From an uncultured Selenomonadales bacterium (GTDB taxonomy: Bacteria > Bacillota > Negativicutes > Selenomonadales > Selenomonadaceae): a stretch of DNA of 64,000 nt. The notes under the pieces were generated by a model. That model searched no databases, was not told the origin of the DNA, and saw only the letters and a program-made list of their open reading frames with translations. Position 1 is the stretch's first letter. Each line of letters begins with the position of its first letter. Positions 17,300 to 26,440 of this stretch are shown piece by piece. Both the position numbers and the translations under genes were made by a program. The DNA lies in the NCBI GenBank assembly GCA_947304355.1, contig CAMZAX010000002.1:62001-126000 (forward strand). The letters are read 5' to 3'.

Positions 17300-18406
17300 T
17301 TGGCTGAAAAGAAAATAATTCCTTGGCTCGATACGGTGCGCGTGTTTTCGGCGTTCGCGGTTATCGTCGGTCATTACGCCAGCTGTTTCGACGGCTTTTC
17401 GCGTTTCGACACGCTTAGGCTGTTCACGCTGTACGCGGGCAATATCGGCGTGTTTCTGTTTTTCGTGTTGAGCGGCTACTTGATTCCGCCGTCGCTTGAC
17501 AGGTCGAAGAGCCTTTGGAGTTTCTACAAGCGCAAGCTGATTCGGGTGGTCGTGCCGTTCACGGTGTGCTATTTCGTGTTGGGCTTCGCGCTGATGATGT
17601 GCGGGCTCGTTCAGCCGCAAATCGCGGACTTGTCGCCGTTCTATCGCGGCGCTTACGAAGGCGGCTTCGCGCTCGGAAAAATCTTGGCGATGTTCCCCGT
17701 CGACGTGAACTTGATAAAAATCGCGGGCTTGCCGCTCGAATGGTTTGTCGGCGAATGGTTCATGGGCGTCTTGCTGTGGATGTATTTAATCGCGCCTCTT
17801 TTGTACAAACTTGCGAAACGTGCGCCGTTGGTGACGTTCGCGGCGACGGTTTTGGTTTCAATCGGCGTTTTCAATGCGGTCGAAGATTTGGTCATGCAAC
17901 GGACGATTTTAACGGGCTGGTGGCTTTTCCCGACGCGCATCCCCGAATTTTTCTTCGGCATGTTGCTGTTCATGCACCGAGACTTAATCGAACGCCTGCG
18001 CCCGAAACTTTTGCCCGCCGTGATGATTTGGTTCGTCGCGGGTTTCGCGGCGTCGATGATAATTTATTCCGACACCCCGGCGTTCGTGTTGAGGCTGTTC
18101 CCGGTTGAGCCGCGTTCGTTGCTCATGACGTTGCCGGCAAGTTATTTGCTGTTCATTGCGGCGGAAAAGCTCAACGACAAATTCCCGCACGGGCTTGCGA
18201 AGTTTAACGGCTTCAGCGACGTGTCATACATGACGATGTTGACGCAGCACGTGATACTTTACGTATTCGCGCGGCGATTTGAATTTCAAGACCTGCACAG
18301 CGTGGGCTTGTGGATAATTTTCATTTTGGTCACGCTGTCGATTGTTTACGTCAGCGCGTGGATAAAAAAATTCTCTGACCCGCTCGAAAAGGCATTGAGG
18401 AACTAG
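17300..18406 (+). CDS. Acyltransferase family 3 membrane protein (second copy)
   Basis: A paralogue of the preceding gene with the same architecture: WLDTVRVFSAFAVIVGHYA, LSGYLIPPSLDRS, FYKRKLIRVVVPF, then FVGEWFMGVLLWMYLIAPLLY. It has 368 residues and about ten membrane segments. The start is TTG 17300, eight bases after GAGGAGGG. The two genes look like an old tandem duplication, being alike along their full length but clearly diverged. They may modify different positions of one polymer. Confidence 0.88.
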   Translation: MAEKKIIPWLDTVRVFSAFAVIVGHYASCFDGFSRFDTLRLFTLYAGNIGVFLFFVLSGYLIPPSLDRSKSLWSFYKRKLIRVVVPFTVCYFVLGFALMMCGLVQPQIADLSPFYRGAYEGGFALGKILAMFPVDVNLIKIAGLPLEWFVGEWFMGVLLWMYLIAPLLYKLAKRAPLVTFAATVLVSIGVFNAVEDLVMQRTILTGWWLFPTRIPEFFFGMLLFMHRDLIERLRPKLLPAVMIWFVAGFAASMIIYSDTPAFVLRLFPVEPRSLLMTLPASYLLFIAAEKLNDKFPHGLAKFNGFSDVSYMTMLTQHVILYVFARRFEFQDLHSVGLWIIFILVTLSIVYVSAWIKKFSDPLEKALRN

Positions 18407-18534
18407 GGGCTGCCGGTAAATACGGGCGGCGCGCATTTGCCACTTGCGCCATGCCCGGCGTCCTCTGTCCCCTGCAACTCTTTCCCTACTTTGCCAACAG
18501 ACCCCGGGAATCAGGAATTAAGGAGTTTATTTGT

Positions 18535-19920
18535 ATGAGAAGTAAATTTATTCAGCGTGTTGCTTATGCTTGCGGTACTTTCGGGCATGATGTTTTTTAT
18601 ATGATGCTGAGCAGCTATTTTATGATTTTTGTTACCAGTAATCTTTTCAACTCGACCGATGCCGAAGGCAAATTGCACGATGCCTATATGATTGGCGTTG
18701 TCACTACGATTATTTTAGTTTTGCGCGTCGGCGAACTTTTAATCGACCCGTTTATCGGGAATATGATTGACAAAACTAAAACTCGTTGGGGGAAATTTAA
18801 GCCGTGGGTTTTAGTCGGCGGCGGCGTCGGAGCGGTCTGCTTAGCGATTTTGTTCACGGACTTTGGCGGAGCGGCTATGACAAATCCTATGACTTACCTA
18901 ATCGGATTCGCGATAGTTTATCTGATTATGGACGTTTTCTACTCGGCTAAAGACATTGCAATTTGGTCAATGATTCCGGCTCTGAGTTTCGACAGCCGCG
19001 AGCGCGAAATTACTGCGACTTATGCGCGTATCGGTTCAGTTTTCGGGGCGCAGTTGGTTACGGTTATGGTTATGCCTTTGGTGCTTTTCTTCTCGATAAA
19101 TCAAAATGGCGGCGCGGGAGATCCTCATGGTTGGTTTGCATTTGCTTGCATTGGCGGCGCAATATCTGTTATTGGCGCAATCATTCTCGGTATCGGCACG
19201 AAAGAAGAACAATCGGCTCTGCGTGAAAACAAGGAAGAGACCGGCTTAAGTGATGTTTTCAAGGTACTTTCTCAAAATGACCAGCTTATGTGGATTGCCT
19301 TTACATATTTAATTTACGGCTTGGGCGCAAACATTCTGGGGGACTCAACGCAATTTTCTTTCCTCGGCATTATAAACGTTGTTATCGGGCTTGCAGCCGT
19401 TGCCCTCTTCCCGACTTTAACGAAAAAATTCAGCCGCAGAGGTTTATTCTTCGTATCAATCAGCATTATGATTATCGCTTTAATTTTTTACGCCTTCGCG
19501 GGTAAAAGCGTAATGATGACATTGTTTTCCGCAGGACTTTTCGCGCTCCCGCAACCGCTTATTTTCTTGGTTGTCTTGATGACGATTACCGACACCGTTG
19601 AATATGGACAATTAAAGCTCGGTCACCGCGACGAAGCACTTGTCCTTTGCGTCCGCCCGCTGATTGATAAACTTTCCGGAGCAATTACAAGCGCGATGGT
19701 TGGTTATACGGCGGTTTGGGTCGGCATGGTTTCCGGCGCAACTGTCGATTCTATTTCTGCCGACGGCGTTTTACATTTTAAAATGATTATGTTCGCCGCA
19801 CCGGTTATCTTGATAATTATTGCTGGGCTTTTCTATCGCGCTAAAGTCAAACTCACTGAAGAAGAACACGAGCGCATTGTTAAAGAACTCGAAGCAAAAT
19901 GGGCGGAAATGAATAAGTAG
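18535..19920 (+). CDS. GPH-family sugar:cation symporter (MelB/LacS-like)
   Basis: A cation-coupled glycoside transporter of the major facilitator superfamily. The sequence has the typical GPH segments AYACGTFGHDVFYMMLSSYF, DPFIGNMIDKTKTRWGKFKPW (in two parts) and the late TDTVEYGQLKLGHRDEAL, with about 12 membrane segments in 461 residues and no EIIA tail. The sugar is unknown. ATG 18535 follows AAGGAG. Its codons are visibly more A/T-ending (TTT, TAT, GAT, ATT) than those of its neighbours, which suggests recent transfer. Confidence 0.9.
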   Translation: MRSKFIQRVAYACGTFGHDVFYMMLSSYFMIFVTSNLFNSTDAEGKLHDAYMIGVVTTIILVLRVGELLIDPFIGNMIDKTKTRWGKFKPWVLVGGGVGAVCLAILFTDFGGAAMTNPMTYLIGFAIVYLIMDVFYSAKDIAIWSMIPALSFDSREREITATYARIGSVFGAQLVTVMVMPLVLFFSINQNGGAGDPHGWFAFACIGGAISVIGAIILGIGTKEEQSALRENKEETGLSDVFKVLSQNDQLMWIAFTYLIYGLGANILGDSTQFSFLGIINVVIGLAAVALFPTLTKKFSRRGLFFVSISIMIIALIFYAFAGKSVMMTLFSAGLFALPQPLIFLVVLMTITDTVEYGQLKLGHRDEALVLCVRPLIDKLSGAITSAMVGYTAVWVGMVSGATVDSISADGVLHFKMIMFAAPVILIIIAGLFYRAKVKLTEEEHERIVKELEAKWAEMNK

Positions 19921-19966
19921 GACTTAGGATTTCAAATCCCTGGTTTTCAAATAAGGAGTTGGTTAC

Positions 19967-22891
19967 ATGAACTTAAATGTTGGCGAAATTCTCAACGGCT
20001 TCCGCTTGAAAAACGTCTCTGACGTGGCGGAGATAAGTGCGAAGACTTACGAGTTTGAACACGTCAAGACCGGCGCAAAACTTTTTTACGCCGCCGTCGA
20101 CGACGACAACAAGGTTTTTTACATCGGCTTTCGCACGCCGCCCAAAGACGATACGGGCGTCGCGCACATCGTCGAACATTCGGTGCTTTGCGGCTCGAAA
20201 AAGTATCCGCTCAAGGAGCCGTTCGTCGAATTGGTCAAGGGCTCGCTGAACACGTTCTTGAACGCGATGACTTATCCCGACAAGACCGTTTACCCCGTGG
20301 CAAGCCGCAACGCCAAAGATTTCCGCAACCTGCAGGACGTTTACCTCGACGCGGTGTTTAATCCCAACATGCTCACGACGCCCGAAATACTCATGCAGGA
20401 AGGCTGGCACTACGAAGTTGCTGACGCCGACGCGCCCTTGAAGTACAGCGGCGTTGTCTTCAACGAGATGAAAGGCGCGCTGTCTTCGCCCGACGATATT
20501 TTGGGTTACAAGCTCCAACACGCGACTTTCCCGCAAAATTGTTACGGCTTTCAATCGGGCGGCGACCCCGAAGCGATTCCCGACTTGACGCAAGAAAAAT
20601 TCGTTGCCTTCCACCAAAAATTCTATCACCCGTCGAACAGTTACATTTATCTTTACGGCGACATTGACATTGCCGACCAGCTCGCTTACCTCGACCGCGA
20701 ATATTTAAGCAAGTTCGACAGGCTCGACGTTGACTCGACGATTGACTTGCAGCCCGCGTTCGCCGAAATGAAACGCGTCGCCGAAGTCTATCCGATTGGC
20801 GCGGAAGAGGACGCCGCCGCCAAGACGTTCCTTGCGTTGAATTTCGTTGTCGGCGAAACGGCGGACACGCTCACGAATCTCGGCTTGGGCATTTTAAGTC
20901 ACGCGCTGTTTTCAAGCCCCGCCGCGCCCGTCCGCAAGGCTCTGATTGATTCGGGCTTGGGCAAGGACGTTGACGTTGCGCTTGAAGACGATTTGCGCCA
21001 ACCGACGTTTACGATTGCGCTCACCGGCTCGGAGGCAGACCGCGTCGATAAATTTTACGACCTGCTGACCGCCGAACTTCAAAAGCTCGTCGACAACGGC
21101 ATCGACAAAACTTTACTGCAGGCGTCGATTAATCTGATGGAGTTCCGTCTTCGCGAAGCGGACTTCGGGCTCGCGCCAAAGGGTTTGATTTACGGCTTGC
21201 GCTTGCTCAAAACGTGGCTTTACGGCGGCGACCCCAACGCTTACCTGCACTACGAAGACGACCTCGCGGCGATTAAGCGCGGGCTCGATTCGGGCTACTT
21301 TGAAGGGCTCGTGAAGAAATATTTCCTCGACAACCCGCACAAAGTTTTGATGACGCTCGCACCCGACAAGACCTTCGCCAAGAGACGCGACGACGCCCAA
21401 GCCGCCAAGCTCGCCGCAGTCAAAGCGACGCTCACGCCCGCGCAGATTGAAGACATCATCGCGACGACGGCTAAATTGAAACTCCGTCAACAGGAACCCG
21501 ATTCGCCCGAAGCGTTGCAGACGATTCCGATACTCAAACGCGAAGACCTGCGCAAGGAACCGGAAAAGCTCCCGTTGCAATTCCGCGACATAAGCGGTAC
21601 GCGAATTCTTTTCAGCAACGTCGACACGCACGGGATTATCTACTTGACGTTTTACTTTGACGCGTCGAAAGTCCCGCAAGACAAATTGCTGCTCGCGTAC
21701 CTGCTGACCGAACTGATTGGCAACGTCGACACGAAACGCCACACCTACGACGAACTTGCCATCCGTACAAATTTGCATATCGGCGGCTTCGGTGCAAATC
21801 TCCGCGCCGATTCGGAAAAGGGCAAGCCGAATTCCTTCGCGCCGCGCCTGCGCATTCACGTCAAGGCTCTCAAGTCCAAGCTCGCCGAAATGTGCGACAT
21901 TCTCGCCGAAATTTTCAACGAAACGATTTTCACGAACAAGAAACGTATCCGCGAACTCGTCGAACAGGAACAGCTCGGCTTTGAACTCAACCTGCAGGGC
22001 ATGGCGAATACGATTGTCGCCTCGCAGCTCGCCTCGTATCAGACGAAAAGCGGCGCGTACAACGCTGGTGCTTACCTGCCGTACAACAAATTCCTCAAGG
22101 GCGTGCTCGCCGACTTTGACGAACGCTTTGACGACCTGGTTGCCGATTTGCGCGACGTAATGGAACGTTTGGTCAATCGCAACGGGCTGATTATCAGCGT
22201 GACGGCGACCGACGAATTGTACCGCGAATTTACGCCGCACCTCTACAAGTTGATTAAAAGCATGACCGTCGAAGAATTTGCGCGCGAAAATTACTCCTTC
22301 CCGTGCAAGCCGCGCAACGAAGGGCTCTACAGTCAAAGCCGCGTGCAATACGTTGGCAAAGGCGCGAACTTCGTCGAACTCGGTCACGAATACACGGGCG
22401 CGTTGCAAGTTTTGGAAACAATTTTGCGCTACGAATACTTCTGGACGAAAATCCGCGTGCAGGGCGGCGCGTACGGTGCCTTTGCAAGTTTCACCCGCGC
22501 AGGCAATTTGTTCTTCGGCTCGTATCGCGACCCCAACCTCGTCAAGACGCTGGAGACCTTCGACGGCACAGCTGACTTCCTTGCAAACTTCGACGTGAGC
22601 GATCGGGAAATGGACAAGTACATTATCGGCACGCTGAGCAAATCCGACAAGCCGTTGACGCCCGCGCTCAAGGGGCAAATCGCCGCCGACTTCTGCTTGA
22701 AGAACGTTACCTACGACGACCGCCAAAAATCCCGCAACGAAATTTTATCTGCGCGGCAGGAAGACATTCGCGCCTTAGCGAAACTGGTTGCCGAATGCAT
22801 GAATCAAAATAATCTTTGCGTCTTCGGCAATGAGAACGTCATTAAAGAACACGCGGAGCTTTTTGGCGAAGTCAAGGCGGCTGCGGACTAA
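19967..22891 (+). CDS. M16C-family zinc metalloprotease (PreP/Hyp-like)
   Basis: A peptidasome-type protease degrading short or unfolded peptides. The inverted zinc motif HIVEH (about residues 66-70) is followed by SVLCGSKKYPLKEPF and LNTFLNAMTYPDKTVYPV, a presequence-protease signature. Length 974 includes both halves and the M16C-associated linker. No signal peptide is present, so it is cytoplasmic. ATG 19967 follows AAGGAG. dapA follows after 21 bases, so they share a transcript. Confidence 0.93.
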   Translation: MNLNVGEILNGFRLKNVSDVAEISAKTYEFEHVKTGAKLFYAAVDDDNKVFYIGFRTPPKDDTGVAHIVEHSVLCGSKKYPLKEPFVELVKGSLNTFLNAMTYPDKTVYPVASRNAKDFRNLQDVYLDAVFNPNMLTTPEILMQEGWHYEVADADAPLKYSGVVFNEMKGALSSPDDILGYKLQHATFPQNCYGFQSGGDPEAIPDLTQEKFVAFHQKFYHPSNSYIYLYGDIDIADQLAYLDREYLSKFDRLDVDSTIDLQPAFAEMKRVAEVYPIGAEEDAAAKTFLALNFVVGETADTLTNLGLGILSHALFSSPAAPVRKALIDSGLGKDVDVALEDDLRQPTFTIALTGSEADRVDKFYDLLTAELQKLVDNGIDKTLLQASINLMEFRLREADFGLAPKGLIYGLRLLKTWLYGGDPNAYLHYEDDLAAIKRGLDSGYFEGLVKKYFLDNPHKVLMTLAPDKTFAKRRDDAQAAKLAAVKATLTPAQIEDIIATTAKLKLRQQEPDSPEALQTIPILKREDLRKEPEKLPLQFRDISGTRILFSNVDTHGIIYLTFYFDASKVPQDKLLLAYLLTELIGNVDTKRHTYDELAIRTNLHIGGFGANLRADSEKGKPNSFAPRLRIHVKALKSKLAEMCDILAEIFNETIFTNKKRIRELVEQEQLGFELNLQGMANTIVASQLASYQTKSGAYNAGAYLPYNKFLKGVLADFDERFDDLVADLRDVMERLVNRNGLIISVTATDELYREFTPHLYKLIKSMTVEEFARENYSFPCKPRNEGLYSQSRVQYVGKGANFVELGHEYTGALQVLETILRYEYFWTKIRVQGGAYGAFASFTRAGNLFFGSYRDPNLVKTLETFDGTADFLANFDVSDREMDKYIIGTLSKSDKPLTPALKGQIAADFCLKNVTYDDRQKSRNEILSARQEDIRALAKLVAECMNQNNLCVFGNENVIKEHAELFGEVKAAAD

Positions 22892-22912
22892 AAATTTTTT
22901 GGAGGGCTTTAC

Positions 22913-23800
22913 ATGAAACAAATTCCATTCAAGGGCGCGTGCGTCGCGATAGTTACCCCCTTCGATGAAACGGGCATCAACTTCGCCGAACTCGGACGCA
23001 TGATTGATTACCAGATTGAAAATTTGACTGACGCGATTTGTATCACGGGCACGACCGGCGAAGCGGCGACAATGAACGACGCCGAACACAAGGCCGCGAT
23101 TAAATTCACCGTCGAACACGTCAACGGGCGCGTCCCCGTCATTGCGGGCACCGGCTCCAACGACACGGCTTACGCGATTGAACTGTCCAAGTATGCGGAG
23201 AGCGTCGGCGTGCAAGGCGTCCTGCTCGTCACGCCTTACTACAACAAGTGCACCCAACTCGGACTCGTCGCGCACTACAACAAAATCGCCGACAGCATTA
23301 ACGTCCCCGCGATTCTTTACAACGTCCCGCCGCGCACAGGCGTCGACATCAAGCCCGAAACTTACGCCAAACTTGCCAAGCACCCGAACATCGTCGCGGC
23401 AAAGGAGGCCAACGGCGATTTGACTTCGATTCTGCGGACGCGCAAGCTGTGCGGCGACGACCTTGCGATTTATTCCGGCAACGACGACCAGACCGTACCG
23501 ATTTTGTCATTGGGCGGCGCGGGCGTCATTTCCGTCATGTCGAACGTCGCGCCCCGCGAAACGCATCTCATCTGCCAAAATTATTTCGACGGCAAAATCG
23601 ACGAGGCGTCGCGTATGCAAATCGATTACTGCGACCTTATCGACGCGCTGTTCTGCGAAGTAAATCCGATTCCCGTCAAGGTTGCCATGCGCCTGCAAGG
23701 TTGGAACGTCGGCGCGTTGCGTATGCCCCTCTGCGAGCCCGAATCCAAGCACGTCGAACAAATCAAGACCGCGCTTGAAGTTCACGGCCTGCTGAAATGA
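22913..23800 (+). CDS. dapA: 4-hydroxy-tetrahydrodipicolinate synthase
   Basis: First committed enzyme of lysine and diaminopimelate synthesis, condensing pyruvate with aspartate semialdehyde. The Schiff-base lysine is in VAAKEANGD (about 163-170). GTTGEAATM, TPYYNK and YNVPPRTG, with the catalytic tyrosine, are present. Length 295 is normal. ATG 22913 follows GGAGGG. Two small genes follow in the same direction. Confidence 0.96.
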   Translation: MKQIPFKGACVAIVTPFDETGINFAELGRMIDYQIENLTDAICITGTTGEAATMNDAEHKAAIKFTVEHVNGRVPVIAGTGSNDTAYAIELSKYAESVGVQGVLLVTPYYNKCTQLGLVAHYNKIADSINVPAILYNVPPRTGVDIKPETYAKLAKHPNIVAAKEANGDLTSILRTRKLCGDDLAIYSGNDDQTVPILSLGGAGVISVMSNVAPRETHLICQNYFDGKIDEASRMQIDYCDLIDALFCEVNPIPVKVAMRLQGWNVGALRMPLCEPESKHVEQIKTALEVHGLLK

Positions 23801-23819
23801 TTTTCGGAGGGCACCGCTT

Positions 23820-24092
23820 ATGAGAAAGAAAACGCCCGAACAGTTGCAAGAACAGCTGCAAGCGAAACAGGCGGCGAAATACGAGGCGGACGTTAAAAAA
23901 TTCGCCGAACGCGGAGCCGCCACCGACGAAGACGGAAAGTATCTTGTCTACATCTTGTACGAGGACGACCCAGGCGGCGCGATGGCTTACTTTTTCGACA
24001 AGTACTACAAGAGCGTTCGGATAAGCGCGCCGACGTTTTACCGCCTGCTTGACGAGGGCAAAGCCGTCCGCGTCAACCCCGATGACCTGTAA
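23820..24092 (+). CDS. Small conserved-looking protein of unknown function
   Basis: I do not recognise the family. It is 90 residues, with a Gln/Lys/Ala-rich helical start (about 1-35) followed by a compact part around GKYLVYILYEDDPGGAMAYFFDKYYKS. No signal or membrane segment is visible. ATG follows GGAGGG, 19 bases after dapA, so it is cotranscribed. Confidence 0.7.
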   Translation: MRKKTPEQLQEQLQAKQAAKYEADVKKFAERGAATDEDGKYLVYILYEDDPGGAMAYFFDKYYKSVRISAPTFYRLLDEGKAVRVNPDDL

Positions 24093-24116
24093 AACTTTTG
24101 CAAAGGAGTACCGTTC

Positions 24117-24779
24117 ATGAAAAAATTTTTTGCCGCGCTGACGATGTTTGCTGTGTTGCTTACCTCGTCGATTGCGCTGGCGGCTTTCGAGGAAACCATT
24201 GAGGACGACGTTGACTTAAGTGCCGTCAAAAAAATCGCCGTCGCCTACCCGAATTACTACAAGATGGAAGATACAGAGCCCGAAATCGGCGAATTCATGC
24301 GCTCCATTTACGAAGCCGGCAAAATGGAATCGATGCGCGAAATCCTGTCCTACGAAGACATCGCCTCCGGCATTCGTCGCGAAACGGGCATTGACATTCA
24401 CCTGCTTGACGTGCCCGAAGCCGAAAAAATTTACAACGCGCACGTCGCCAAATACGCCGATTCTTACGTCGTTGCGACCGTCGCCAACAATTCCGGCATG
24501 GCGTGGCTGTTCTTTTACGTCTACAACGCCTCCGACCAAAAGCTCATGTACGCCTACAGCATACAGAGCCGCGTAATCAAAAAGAACGGCAAGGACTATC
24601 TGAAGGCAGCCGAGGGTTTCTTCAAACAATTCGACGCTGCCGCCGCCGAAAATCTGCCCAAGGACGAGAAAAAGAAACTCAAAGAGAAACAGAAAGAATT
24701 CAAGGCGAGCAAGCGCAAGATTAAGCGAGTCATTTACAAGACCGGCGAATCCAAAGTCGACAAGGTCAAGAAGAAATAA
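24117..24779 (+). CDS. Secreted protein of unknown function
   Basis: A 220-residue protein with a clear signal peptide (about 1-22, KKFFAALTMFAVLLTSSIALA, cleavage after ALA). The mature part has a mixed domain (about 30-165) and a very basic Lys-rich tail (about 180-220). I do not recognise the family. The fold may resemble small periplasmic proteins with a lipoprotein-like N-terminal beta region. ATG follows AAGGAG, 24 bases after the previous gene. A terminator follows. Confidence 0.75.
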   Translation: MKKFFAALTMFAVLLTSSIALAAFEETIEDDVDLSAVKKIAVAYPNYYKMEDTEPEIGEFMRSIYEAGKMESMREILSYEDIASGIRRETGIDIHLLDVPEAEKIYNAHVAKYADSYVVATVANNSGMAWLFFYVYNASDQKLMYAYSIQSRVIKKNGKDYLKAAEGFFKQFDAAAAENLPKDEKKKLKEKQKEFKASKRKIKRVIYKTGESKVDKVKKK

Positions 24780-24810
24780 TTCGTCCGCAACGACGCACGC
24801 AATAAAAAAA

Positions 24811-24837
24811 CCCTCCGCAACGGAGGGCAATTTTTTT
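24811..24837. terminator. Bidirectional terminator between convergent operons
   Basis: Stem CCCTCCG / CGGAGGG, with seven A before and seven T after, placed between the secreted-protein gene and convergent thrC. Confidence 0.9.
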
Positions 24838-24838
24838 C

Positions 24839-26347
24839 TCATTTCGCGGCGAAGTCCAAGACGCGTTGAGCCATTTCGTCCTTGTCGCAAACGTCTTCGT
24901 GCAAAATTTTCGCCTTCGACAGCGCAAGGAGATTCTTCGGCACTTTAAAGTTCGTCATATCGTTGAGCCGCTTGATTTGCGCGAAGTTGTCGAGCCCGTC
25001 GATATTTTGTTCGAGAGCCGTCAAGACCGCGCCCGTGAACTTGTACGGGCTGGCAGTCGACGCGCACAGCACGGGGATTAAATCCTTTGTCTTGCCGCGA
25101 TATTTGCTCAGCGCGCAGACGGCAACGGCGGTGTGCGTGTCCATCAAATACTTGAACGAGCCGTAAATGCGCTTGATGTAATCGCGCGTCTCATCTTCCG
25201 TGACGTATTCTCCGTGGAAAATCTTATCGAGGCGCGTTTTAATCTTCTTGTCGACGGTGTACTTGCCGACGCTGTTCAGTTCGCTCATGTAACGATTAAC
25301 CAAGCGGAAGTCGTTGCCGCTTTCGTGGTAGAGCAGTCGCTCCAGGTTGCTTGAAATCAAAATGTCCATCGACGGCGAAATCGTCTTAAAGAATTTGCGG
25401 TTGCGATTGTAAATGCCCGTCGCAAAGAATTCGGTCAAGACGTTGTTGTCGTTCGACGCGCAGATTAATTTCTTGACGGGCAAGCCCATCTTGAGCGCGT
25501 AATAAGCCGCGAGGATGTTGCCGAAATTGCCCGTCGGCACGCAGATGTTAATCTTGTCGCCGAGCGTGATTTGTTTTGATTGAATCAGTTCGACGTAACC
25601 GCTGAAGTAGTAAGCGATTTGCGGAACGAGCCGTCCCCAATTAATCGAGTTGGCGGAGCTGAGCTTGACGCCGAGCTTGTCGAGTTCGTCACGAATTTTT
25701 TTGTCGCCGAAGATTTTTTTTACGCCGTTCTGCGCGTCGTCGAAGTTCCCGCGAACAGCCGTGACGTTGACGTTGTCGCCGGGCTGTGTAATCATCTGGA
25801 GTTTTTGCATTTTGCTTACGCCGTCGTCGGGATAAAAAACCATGATTTTGGTCTGCGGCACGTCCGCGAAGCCCGCCAACGCCGCCTTGCCCGTGTCGCC
25901 CGAAGTCGCCACGAGGATTAAAATTTGTTTCGTTTCGCCGACCTTCTGCAACGCCATGCGCATGAGGTGCGGCAACATCTGCAACGCGACATCTTTAAAC
26001 GCGCTTGTGGGGCCGTGCCAAAGCTCCATTGCGCCGACGGGCGCGATAGGATTGTTCGGGTCTTGAATCAGAATCATGACGGGCACCCGCGCAGGCACGT
26101 CGAACCAGTTGTAAGCGAGTTCGGTACATTCGCCGAGTTCGTCTTCGGTGTAGTCCGTCAAGAATTTGCCGAGGAGCCACGCGGCGCGTTGTTCGTAGGT
26201 TTTGCCGCCGAGTTGCCCGATTTCTTCGATTGACGCTTTGGGGATTTTTTCCGGCACGAAAAGCCCGCCGTCCGCCGCGAGCCCTTGAAGGATGGCCTCC
26301 GCCGAGTTCACGGGCGTGATTTTTGAGCGCGTGCTTACGTATTTCAA
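24839..26347 (-). CDS. thrC: Threonine synthase
   Basis: PLP enzyme making threonine from O-phosphohomoserine. GPTSAFKDVALQML contains the PLP lysine (about residue 107), and ATSGDTGKAAL is the phosphate-binding loop. Length 502 fits the longer class with an N-terminal domain. The start is TTG 26347, nine bases after AAAGGAG. A longer ORF begins inside the upstream heptad repeat and is rejected. Confidence 0.95.
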   Translation of the reverse strand: MKYVSTRSKITPVNSAEAILQGLAADGGLFVPEKIPKASIEEIGQLGGKTYEQRAAWLLGKFLTDYTEDELGECTELAYNWFDVPARVPVMILIQDPNNPIAPVGAMELWHGPTSAFKDVALQMLPHLMRMALQKVGETKQILILVATSGDTGKAALAGFADVPQTKIMVFYPDDGVSKMQKLQMITQPGDNVNVTAVRGNFDDAQNGVKKIFGDKKIRDELDKLGVKLSSANSINWGRLVPQIAYYFSGYVELIQSKQITLGDKINICVPTGNFGNILAAYYALKMGLPVKKLICASNDNNVLTEFFATGIYNRNRKFFKTISPSMDILISSNLERLLYHESGNDFRLVNRYMSELNSVGKYTVDKKIKTRLDKIFHGEYVTEDETRDYIKRIYGSFKYLMDTHTAVAVCALSKYRGKTKDLIPVLCASTASPYKFTGAVLTALEQNIDGLDNFAQIKRLNDMTNFKVPKNLLALSKAKILHEDVCDKDEMAQRVLDFAAK

Positions 26348-26369
26348 TTTAAAAGTCTCCTTTCGTGTG

Positions 26370-26440
26370 AGGGACAAGGGGTTAGGGACAAGGGACAAGA
26401 TTTTTTTACTTGTCCCTTCTCCCTTGTCCCTTGTCCCTTA
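26370..26440. repeat. Inverted heptad repeat hairpin between thrC and the P-type ATPase relative
   Basis: GGGACAA-type units (26370-26399) face TTGTCCC-type units (26409-26437), forming a long near-perfect hairpin with a T-rich loop. The final codons of the minus-strand ATPase-like gene fall in the right arm. Confidence 0.85.

Noticed and set aside
26370-26440. The heptad hairpin before thrC as a simple terminator or T-box leader
   Set aside because: It has no T-run on the minus strand after the stem and no T-box core. Its seven-base phasing matches the dispersed repeat family instead.
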